Shown here piece after piece: positions 57,773 to 64,000 of a stretch of 64,000 nucleotides of DNA. Where the stretch lies: the NCBI RefSeq assembly GCF_006658505.1, contig NZ_VFUZ01000010.1, forward strand, positions 1 to 64,000. Direction: 5' to 3'. This DNA is from Mesorhizobium sp. B2-4-15. Lineage in GTDB: Bacteria; Pseudomonadota; Alphaproteobacteria; Rhizobiales; Rhizobiaceae. Made by a program: the position numbers and the translations under genes. Under the pieces are notes generated by a model. That model did not search any database. It was not told the DNA's origin and saw nothing but the letters and a program-made list of their open reading frames with translations. Positions within the stretch are counted from its first letter, which is position 1, and the number at the start of each line of letters is the position of its first letter.

Positions 57773-59125
57773 TCAGCCTTCGGAAGCTGGCGCGGCTTCC
57801 GCCCGCCGCCGCCGGATCGCCTCGGCAATGAACACCCGCGACAGCGCGTGATAGAGCGGCTCGTGCGAGATCATGCGCGCCGTGCCGTAACCCAGCATCG
57901 AGGCCAGCATCAGCGCGATGACATTGTCGTGATTGCCGGTCATCTCCAGGATGATGACGAAGGCCGTCATCGGCGCCTGCACGACGCCGGCGAAATAGCC
58001 TGCCATGCCGAGCAGCGCCGCCGCGCCCGTGCTGGCGCCGAACAACAGGCCAAGCGAACTGCCAATGCCGGCGCCGACCGCCAGCGAAGGCGCGAAGATG
58101 CCGCCGGGAATGCCCGAAACCATCGACAGCAGCCCGGCCAGGAACTTTTCGGCAAAGAAGAGCCATGGCAGCGACGTGCCCTCGACAGCGCCGCGCGCCT
58201 GAGCGTAGCCGGTGCCGAAGGTGAGCCCGCCCGACGCAATGCCGATTGCCGCCACGGCAAGTCCGCAGGCGGCGGCCACCAGCAGCGCGCGCCGCAAGGG
58301 CTGCTGCGTGTGCCAGCGCCGGATCCGCCGCGTCGTCTTCAGGGCCAGCAAGGAAAACAGCGCGCCAAAACCGCCGCCAATGACGCCGCAGCCAAGCACC
58401 AGCGGCCAGTCGGCGGCGAACGAGATCGTGTCCTTTGACACACCGAAATAGGTGTAGTTGCCAAGCAGGCCGAGCGAGGCGATGCCGGCCAGGATCACCG
58501 CCGTCAGCACCAGCCCGTTGGTGCGCGATTCATAAGTTCGGCCCATCTCCTCGATGGCGAAGACGATGCCGGCCAGCGGCGTGTTGAAGGCGGCGGCGAT
58601 GCCGGCGGCCGAGCCGGCCAGGATCAGGCCTCGCGCCTGCGCCATGCCGCCCCAACGCGCCGCCTGCAGCATCAGCGAGGCGCCGACCTGTACGGTCGGG
58701 CCCTCGCGGCCGATCGAAGCGCCACAGAACAGGCCGACGATGGTGAGTGCGATCTTGCCCGCTGCCAGTCGAAGAGACAGGAGATGCCCTCGATCCTCCT
58801 CGTCGCGCAAATGGCGCGCGGCGATCGCTTGCGGAATGCCGCTGCCTTGCGAGCCGGGGAAGAAAGCGTAGGCGAGCCACGCGCTCAGCACGAAGCCCAG
58901 TGGGGTGACCACGAGCGGCAGGTAGAAACGCCAGCCACCATCGGTGCCGGTCATGACATGGAAAAGTTCCTGCGCCCTGTCGGCCAGCACCGCGAACAGC
59001 ACGCTGATGACGCCGATCGACACCGCGCCGGCCCAGAACACCAGGCGCGGCTGCCACACGCGCCGCGACCCTAACATCGCCCGCGACCGCCGCAGCATGG
59101 GATATTTTCGCGATGTGCCGGCCAT
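57773..59125 (-). CDS. ClC-family chloride channel/antiporter
   Basis: A 450-residue ClC protein with the usual 16-18 membrane helices. Filter motifs: GSGIPQAI (helix D), GREGPTVQ (helix F, with the gating Glu), and GGIFAPSLAVG (helix N). The gating Glu suggests a proton-coupled antiporter or gated channel; the second (proton) Glu is not obvious. No CBS domains, as expected for a bacterial protein of this length. ATG 59125 has GAGGA five bases before. Confidence 0.94.
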   Translation of the reverse strand: MAGTSRKYPMLRRSRAMLGSRRVWQPRLVFWAGAVSIGVISVLFAVLADRAQELFHVMTGTDGGWRFYLPLVVTPLGFVLSAWLAYAFFPGSQGSGIPQAIAARHLRDEEDRGHLLSLRLAAGKIALTIVGLFCGASIGREGPTVQVGASLMLQAARWGGMAQARGLILAGSAAGIAAAFNTPLAGIVFAIEEMGRTYESRTNGLVLTAVILAGIASLGLLGNYTYFGVSKDTISFAADWPLVLGCGVIGGGFGALFSLLALKTTRRIRRWHTQQPLRRALLVAAACGLAVAAIGIASGGLTFGTGYAQARGAVEGTSLPWLFFAEKFLAGLLSMVSGIPGGIFAPSLAVGAGIGSSLGLLFGASTGAAALLGMAGYFAGVVQAPMTAFVIILEMTGNHDNVIALMLASMLGYGTARMISHEPLYHALSRVFIAEAIRRRRAEAAPASEG

Positions 59126-59407
59126 GTCTGTCCTCGGGAAGGGTGGTTCCGACCTAACACAGCCACGACGTGCGCGGCCAGCCCTGCATAGGGAGCGATT
59201 CTTCCTTCTCTCCCCGTGAGCAAGGGCCTCGCGAAGCGTCGTCGGTGACGGACCGCACAAGCGCTGATCCAACCGTGGTCATTGCGACCGGCACTGCAAC
59301 TGCGGCAAGCGCCCGCTTCGGGACGATCCATCAAAAAATCTTTTGTCGCGATCCGTTTCCATCCCGCGGATCGTCCTTGCTGCGTCCGAAACAGAAGGAG
59401 ACATGCC
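59126..59407. other. Divergent intergenic region between the ClC gene and the monooxygenase
   Basis: About 280 bp. It must hold the promoters of the ClC gene and of the monooxygenase-EthD pair. No repeat or operator was recognised. A candidate target of the ECF sigma factor downstream, but no matching -35/-10 could be picked out. Confidence 0.4.
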
Positions 59408-59713
59408 ATGTCCGACAAATCCGTTATTCTGGTCAATCTGCTGAAGGTCAAACCCGGCAAGCAGGATGCGCTGATCGCGCTCCTGAAACAGAACATCGAC
59501 ACGGTGATCCGCACTCTCCCCGGCTGGAAGGCGACCCGGCGGATCGCGGCGGCGGACGGTGCCGGCGTCGTCATCTACTCCGAATGGGAGACACCCGCGG
59601 CCATAGAGGCGATGCGCGGCGACCCGCGCATGAAAGCCTATTTTCCGAAGATCATCGAGCTGGCGAGCCTGGACTCGATCGTGGGATCGACGATGTTGAG
59701 CGAGACCCGGTGA
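59408..59713 (+). CDS. Antibiotic-biosynthesis-monooxygenase (ABM) domain protein
   Basis: A 101-residue ABM-fold protein. KSVILVNLLKVKPGKQDALIA is the first strand and helix; LPGWKATRRIAAADGAGVVIY and SEWETPAAIEAM follow; FPKIIELASLDS closes. ABM proteins act on quinones, heme or aromatic polyketides, or serve as small dimers without known substrate. AAGGAG precedes ATG 59408. Fifty-four bases before an EthD-like gene. Confidence 0.85.
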   Translation: MSDKSVILVNLLKVKPGKQDALIALLKQNIDTVIRTLPGWKATRRIAAADGAGVVIYSEWETPAAIEAMRGDPRMKAYFPKIIELASLDSIVGSTMLSETR

Positions 59714-59767
59714 CGACCGGACGTGCGAGCAAGCAACCATCACGAAATCAGCGAAAGGAGAACCGCA

Positions 59768-60082
59768 ATGGCCAAGATGGTCGTCGTCTACAGGAAGCCG
59801 GCTCACGTCGATGCGTTCGAAAAGCATTATTTCGGAACGCACATACCTCTTGCCAAGAAAATTCCAGGCCTCAGGAAATATGAGATCAGCAGCGGACCTG
59901 TCACGGTGATAGCCGGACCCCCCGATGTTCACCTGATCGCGACGGTGTATTTTGACGATCTTGACGCGATGAAAAAAGGCTTCGCAAGCCCGGAGGGGCA
60001 AGCGGCCGGGGCGGATCGGCGGCTTTATGCGCCTGATGAATCAGGCGTTCAAATGTTCGTTTTCGACACCAGGGAAGTTTGA
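59768..60082 (+). CDS. EthD-family protein
   Basis: A 104-residue dimeric alpha/beta-barrel (ferredoxin-like) protein. MVVVYRKPAHVDAFEKHYFG, HIPLAKKIPGLRKYEI and ATVYFDDLDAMKKGFASPEG are the EthD pattern. EthD is needed for ethyl tert-butyl ether breakdown in Rhodococcus, but most members have unknown roles. GAAAGGAG lies upstream of ATG 59768. It forms a unit with the ABM gene and is followed by an ECF sigma gene 183 bp on. Confidence 0.88.
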   Translation: MAKMVVVYRKPAHVDAFEKHYFGTHIPLAKKIPGLRKYEISSGPVTVIAGPPDVHLIATVYFDDLDAMKKGFASPEGQAAGADRRLYAPDESGVQMFVFDTREV

Positions 60083-60265
60083 CCCGTCTCCTGTCCGCTA
60101 CATCGCGACGGTTGACGGCGCCATCGGCGGCAAGACAATTGCCCAAATTGGAAAGCAGCCACTCGCCATTCCTGTCACAACCGGCGGCCATGTCGAAAAT
60201 TCTCATCGACATCGGCGTCCAGTCGGTAGCGGAACAAAGCGCGAAAGTACCGTGGGTCTCGATCG

Positions 60266-61123
60266 ATGAATACGGAAGAATTCGAGGATCGGCTGAAAGC
60301 TCTGCGGCCACGCCTTCATCGCTACTGCGCGCGCATGACGGGGTCGGCGATCGCTAGCGAGGATGTCCTTCAGGATGCGCTCGTCAAGGCCCTGCACGCG
60401 CGAGCCCAAGGCGCCGAGGTGGATAATCTCGAGGGCTGGCTGTTTCGCATCGCCCACAATGCGAGCCTGGATTTCCTGCGCGGCAGGTCCCGCAACACCA
60501 TCGTTCCGCTTACCGAAGACGTCGAGGCCGCGCCCATGCCCGAGGCGGATATCGTCGCGATCAGCTTTCAGACCTTCCTGCGGCTGCCTGAACTTCAGCG
60601 CTGCGCGGTGATCCTAAAGGATGTGCTGGGGCATTCGGTCGAGGAGATCGCAAGCATTGCCGGGTGCTCTGCAGCAGCCGCCAAATCGGCGCTTCAGCGC
60701 GGCCGCGTCGCGCTGCGCCAACTTTCCCAGGTGCCCGAGGATACCAGGTTGCCGCTGATGTCGGATAGGGACCGGCGCAAGATCGCCGCCTTCGTCGATC
60801 TGTTTCGCGGTGGCGATTTCGATGCCATCCGCGCCATGCTCGCCGACGATGTGAAGCTCGAACTTGTGAGCCGGCTGCACCTGGAAGGGCGCGACAGGAT
60901 TGTTCCCTATTTCACGCGCTATGCGGAAGTGACGAAATGGCGGTTCGCCCTTGGCGCGGTCGAAGGACAACCGGCCATGCTCGTCTTCGACAGCACCGGC
61001 CCGATGGACAGGCCCGCGCATTTTGTCCTGGTCGACTGGTCGGAAAACAGGATCATCGGGATCCGGGATTTCCTGTTCGCTCCCTATGTGCTGGAGGCCA
61101 CGGATTGGGTTCAGCTCGGCTAA
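60266..61123 (+). CDS. ECF sigma factor with SnoaL-like C-terminal domain
   Basis: A 285-residue extracytoplasmic-function sigma factor. Sigma region 2 is at about 5-70 (ASEDVLQDALVKAL, WLFRIAHNASLDFLRGR); region 4 at about 110-155 (LPELQRCAVILKDVLGHSVE, EIASIAGCSAAAAKSALQRG). The remaining about 115 residues look like a SnoaL/NTF2-fold domain (FVDLFRGGDFDAIRAMLADD, then VLVDWSENRIIGIRDF). ECF groups with such an extension (ECF41, ECF56-like) often lack an anti-sigma factor and are controlled by this domain. No anti-sigma gene follows. It may control the ABM-EthD pair. Confidence 0.88.
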   Translation: MNTEEFEDRLKALRPRLHRYCARMTGSAIASEDVLQDALVKALHARAQGAEVDNLEGWLFRIAHNASLDFLRGRSRNTIVPLTEDVEAAPMPEADIVAISFQTFLRLPELQRCAVILKDVLGHSVEEIASIAGCSAAAAKSALQRGRVALRQLSQVPEDTRLPLMSDRDRRKIAAFVDLFRGGDFDAIRAMLADDVKLELVSRLHLEGRDRIVPYFTRYAEVTKWRFALGAVEGQPAMLVFDSTGPMDRPAHFVLVDWSENRIIGIRDFLFAPYVLEATDWVQLG

Positions 61124-61276
61124 GAGGCCATGATCACATGGCACAGACACCGGTCAAGCCTGTGAGGTGAGGTCGCTGCCGGGCGTCTGAGCGGTCGTAG
61201 CGTGCTTGCTCGAGCCAAAGCCACGAGAAGCTGGCGCCGGACCCCGCCGGCTCTCGCCGGCGGGGCGGTGGCACGA

Positions 61277-61576
61277 CTACATGGCCATCTTCTCACATTC
61301 GGCCTGTGCCTTCTTGGTCGACGTATCGACCATGTAGGCTTTGCCTTTGGCGTCGGTCATCATCATCATGCAATGCTTGATAGGCTTCGCCATCTTCATC
61401 ATTTCGCCGCTCATCTTTGCGTCCGGCGTCATGGTGCCCATGTGGCCGTCCGGCATGATCGCCGTCACTTGTCCGGCCTTCATCATCGTCATCGTGCCCA
61501 TAGCGTCTTCGGCAAAAGCCTGCGAGGCGGACAGGCCGACAAGGCTGCCAATAAAAACAAGCTTGATCGAGTGCAT
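61277..61576 (-). CDS. Met-rich exported protein
   Basis: A 99-residue protein with a signal peptide (cut after QAFAE, about residue 22). The mature part of about 77 residues has 18 Met, including KMSGEMMKMAK and HCMMMMTD, plus His and two Cys. Met-rich periplasmic proteins often bind Cu(I) or Ag(I), but I recognise no named family. ATG 61576 has GGGAG about nine bases before. Flanked by divergent or convergent unrelated genes. Confidence 0.78.
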   Translation of the reverse strand: MHSIKLVFIGSLVGLSASQAFAEDAMGTMTMMKAGQVTAIMPDGHMGTMTPDAKMSGEMMKMAKPIKHCMMMMTDAKGKAYMVDTSTKKAQAECEKMAM

Positions 61577-61831
61577 TCCACGAACTCCCATTTTTCCGGA
61601 GCACAGTTGCCCCTTTCAGCCTTCGCGGCCACGGGACTTGCTGTTACCTCAACACGAACATGTGACCGGAGCGCTGGCGGCGACGGCGGAGTAGAAGACC
61701 TTGGCGGTTCCGCATGACGAGCCGGTCGCTTCGCCCGCGCATGACTCCGCGCTCAACCTGTGCTATGCGCCGCGCTTGATGTCCGGCACGATGGATGAAA
61801 TCGGCCGCAAACCGCTTATATCAGTGCAACC

Positions 61832-63067
61832 ATGACCCTTTCGCTTAACCTCACCGCCGACGGTGCCCGTGACGCGTTGCGCGCCCGCGCCATGTCCTCC
61901 GAAAAGCCGTCGCTGATCGGCCTGACGCGCGCCGAGCTGGCGGAGGCTCTCGTTGCGTCCGGTGCGGTGCCGGAACGCCAGGCAAGAATGCGCGCCCAGC
62001 AGCTCTGGCACTGGATGTATGTGCGCGGCGTTTCCGACTTCGCCGGCATGTTCAACATCTCCAAGGATTTGCGCGCCGAACTGGACAGGCACTTCACCAT
62101 CGCCCGGCCAGAGATCGTCGAGGAACAGATTTCTTCCGACGGCACGCGAAAGTGGCTGTTCCGCTTCCCGCCGCGCGGCGCCGGCCGGCCGGTCGAGATC
62201 GAGACCGTCTACATTCCCGAGGAAGGCCGCGGCACGCTTTGCATCTCCTCGCAGGTCGGCTGCACGCTCACCTGCTCATTCTGCCATACCGGCACGCAGA
62301 AGCTGGTGCGCAACCTGACGGCGGAAGAAATCCTCGCCCAGTTGCTCACCGCGCGCGACCGGCTCGGTGATTTTCCCGACCGCGACACGCCCGATGGCGC
62401 CATCGTGCCGGCCGAGGGCCGCAAGGTATCCAACGTCGTCATGATGGGCATGGGCGAGCCGCTCTATAATTTCGAGGCGGTGAAGAAGGCGCTGCTGATC
62501 GCCTCCGACGGCGACGGCCTGTCGCTGTCCAAGCGCCGCATCACGCTGTCGACCTCCGGCGTCGTGCCGGAAATCTTCCGCACCGGCGAGGAAATCGGCG
62601 TCATGCTGGCGATCTCGCTGCACGCCACCAATGACGATCTGCGCGACCTCCTGGTGCCGATCAACAAGAAATATCCGCTCAAGGAACTGATCGCCGCCTG
62701 CCGCGCCTACCCCGGCCTGTCGAACGCCAAGCGCATCACCTTCGAATATGTGATGTTGAAGGACGTCAACGATTCGCTCGAGGATGCCAAGGCGTTGGTC
62801 AAGCTGCTCAAGGGCATCCCGGCCAAGATCAACCTGATCCCGTTCAACCCGTGGCCGGGCACCAACTACCAGTGCTCGGACTGGGAAACGATCGAGAAGT
62901 TCGCCGACTACATCAACAATGCCGGCTATGCCTCGCCGATCCGCACGCCGCGCGGCCGCGACATCCTGGCCGCCTGCGGCCAGCTGAAGTCGGAATCCGA
63001 GCGCATGCGCAAGGTCGACCGGCTGGCGCTGGAAGCCATGATGATCGCGGGGCACGGCGAGGCGTGA
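61832..63067 (+). CDS. rlmN: 23S rRNA (adenine-2503-C2)-methyltransferase
   Basis: A 411-residue radical-SAM methylase that makes m2A2503 in 23S rRNA and m2A37 in tRNA. The cluster motif is [13 protein letters not shown] (about 150); [11 protein letters not shown] is next; the methyl-carrying Cys is in AACGQL near residue 385. [14 protein letters not shown] is the N-terminal family motif. The stop overlaps the following gene by four bases (GTGA). Confidence 0.96.
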   Translation: MTLSLNLTADGARDALRARAMSSEKPSLIGLTRAELAEALVASGAVPERQARMRAQQLWHWMYVRGVSDFAGMFNISKDLRAELDRHFTIARPEIVEEQISSDGTRKWLFRFPPRGAGRPVEIETVYIPEEGRGTLCISSQVGCTLTCSFCHTGTQKLVRNLTAEEILAQLLTARDRLGDFPDRDTPDGAIVPAEGRKVSNVVMMGMGEPLYNFEAVKKALLIASDGDGLSLSKRRITLSTSGVVPEIFRTGEEIGVMLAISLHATNDDLRDLLVPINKKYPLKELIAACRAYPGLSNAKRITFEYVMLKDVNDSLEDAKALVKLLKGIPAKINLIPFNPWPGTNYQCSDWETIEKFADYINNAGYASPIRTPRGRDILAACGQLKSESERMRKVDRLALEAMMIAGHGEA

Positions 63068-63513
63068 GCCGTCTCGTCGCCGGGCTCAAGCGCATCGCCA
63101 TGATAGCGGTCGGTTATGTCGCCGCCGTGCTGACCTCGATTCTGGTGCCCGTGCTGCTGATCGCGCTTCTGGCAGGGATCGAGGATGACAACTGGTCCAT
63201 GGTCTTCGCGTTCGACTGGCTGGGTTCCTTCCCGCTTGCCGTGTTGACCGTGGCGGTCTGCGCGCTGCTGATCGTTGGGCCCGCGATCTTCCTCGCCGAG
63301 CGGCTCTGCCTGCGAGGATGGTTCTACTTCGCGGTCACGGGTGCGATCACGTCCATCGCGTTTGGCGTTTTTATCCCGGGCTCGGCCGGTGGATTTGTCT
63401 TCAATCCGGGCTTTCTCGGATTCCTGGCCACGGCCGGCACCGCCGCCGGTTCGGTCTATTGGCTTGTGGCTGGACGCAAGTCCGGTCACCTCATGCCGCG
63501 GAGTCCGCGATGA
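63064..63513 (+). CDS. Membrane protein of unknown function
   Basis: A 149-residue protein with four hydrophobic segments (about 10-38, 55-78, 85-105, 110-135). It starts at GTG overlapping the rlmN stop. No family recognised. It is paralogous in layout ([16 protein letters not shown] vs RLVAYIVRFAIILFGY) to the next gene, so the pair is probably a tandem duplication. Confidence 0.75.
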   Translation: MSRLVAGLKRIAMIAVGYVAAVLTSILVPVLLIALLAGIEDDNWSMVFAFDWLGSFPLAVLTVAVCALLIVGPAIFLAERLCLRGWFYFAVTGAITSIAFGVFIPGSAGGFVFNPGFLGFLATAGTAAGSVYWLVAGRKSGHLMPRSPR

Positions 63514-63971
63514 ACCGTCTCGTCGCCTACATCGTCCGCTTTGCCATCATCCTGTTCGGCTACGCCGTCGCCTCGCTGGCGGCGAGCGCGTTCCTCAACA
63601 TCCTGTTCCTGGCGTCGCACGGCTATACGCCGGACCACACGCACCCGACAGCGACGGCTTCGCTGTATTTCTCAATTCCCTTCGTCGCCCTGTTCGTCGC
63701 CTATTTTGCCTTCATGCCGGCGGCGATCGTCATCCTGGTTGCCGAAATCCTCGGCCGGCGCGACTGGCTGTTCTATGCACTGTCGGGCGCGGTGGTCGCG
63801 GCCGTCTTCCTCGGCCTTGTCGATCAGGCCGGCGACACCACCTTCGCGGTCACCGGCACCAACCCGATCATGGCGGTGATCGGCGGCGGCATGGTCGGCG
63901 GCATCTTCTATTGGCTCAGCGCCGGGCGCTGGGCCGGAAGCTGGTGGCTGGGGGACGAAGCCAGGCCATGA
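63510..63971 (+). CDS. Membrane protein, paralogue of the preceding gene
   Basis: A 153-residue protein with four hydrophobic segments. [20 protein letters not shown] matches the start of its neighbour, and both end with a Gly-rich segment followed by YWLxAGR ([16 protein letters not shown]). ATG overlaps the upstream stop by four bases (ATGA), so rlmN and both membrane genes form one unit. Function unknown. Confidence 0.75.
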   Translation: MNRLVAYIVRFAIILFGYAVASLAASAFLNILFLASHGYTPDHTHPTATASLYFSIPFVALFVAYFAFMPAAIVILVAEILGRRDWLFYALSGAVVAAVFLGLVDQAGDTTFAVTGTNPIMAVIGGGMVGGIFYWLSAGRWAGSWWLGDEARP

Positions 63972-64000
63972 TCCCGCCGAAGGATCGCGCCAGCGAAAAG

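Overview
The window is high-GC chromosomal DNA from an alphaproteobacterium of the Rhizobiales, most likely Mesorhizobium or a close relative. Support comes from the mdh-sucCD-sucAB-lpd TCA block, the dapF-mtaB-ftsY-yciB block, ohr-ohrR, a protein very like Brucella Omp19, DUF2794, DUF1127 and IalB proteins, a ybhL leader RNA, and several families of dispersed palindromic repeats of the rhizobial type. No tRNA, rRNA, CRISPR array or intact mobile element was seen. Almost everything is core genome.

Layout. 1-3.8 kb: the end of a gene cut by the window edge (perhaps a transposase), a small exported protein, and two tandem membrane GGDEF diguanylate cyclases. 3.8-9.3 kb: leuC, a methyltransferase, a polar amino-acid ABC permease and binding protein, and the peroxide-responsive ohr-ohrR pair. 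9.4-15.1 kb: rplS, a TauE/SafE exporter set between rplS and trmD-rimM, xerC, a GumN/TraB-family protein and a Pro/Ala-rich membrane protein. 15.5-27.4 kb, minus strand: mdh, sucC, cupin, DUF1579, sucD, sucA, sucB, DUF4241, an exported protein, an SDR and lpdA, i.e. the 2-oxoglutarate dehydrogenase and succinyl-CoA synthetase operon with five extra genes threaded through it. 27.6-30 kb: a frameshifted acetyltransferase, zapE and omp19. 30.3-38.6 kb, plus strand: an MBL-fold hydrolase, small exported and membrane proteins, dapF, mtaB, ftsY, yciB and two flavoproteins. 38.8-43.2 kb: a tautomerase, an SMP-30 lactonase, a DUF1127 protein and a ccmABDG cytochrome c maturation cluster with no ccmC in its usual place. 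43.5-50 kb: acnA, DUF1223, DUF2794, a GNAT enzyme and a BAX-inhibitor-1 protein with its leader. 50-57.7 kb: a YbbAP-type ABC system divergent from tesA, thpR, a tyrosine phosphatase, phhB, YkvA, a methyltransferase and IalB. 57.8-64 kb: a ClC chloride transporter, a monooxygenase-EthD-ECF sigma group, a Met-rich periplasmic protein, rlmN and two membrane proteins.

The most notable structure is how the dispersed repeats interact with genes. Two repeats are translated in frame inside the ftsY acidic domain. One forms the longest possible N-terminus of a methyltransferase. One supplies the stop codon of an FMN reductase. One separates ccmA from ccmB, and tandem or inverted arrays sit at the acnA end and the sucD-sucA junction. 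Other candidates are an Irr-like box between ccmA and acnA, an FNR/FixK-like box where ccmC would be expected, a perfect 15-bp inverted repeat before the DUF1127 gene, and an orphan minus-strand terminator near 47.57 kb that may mark a small RNA. All functions are by recognition of sequence motifs; no database search was run.
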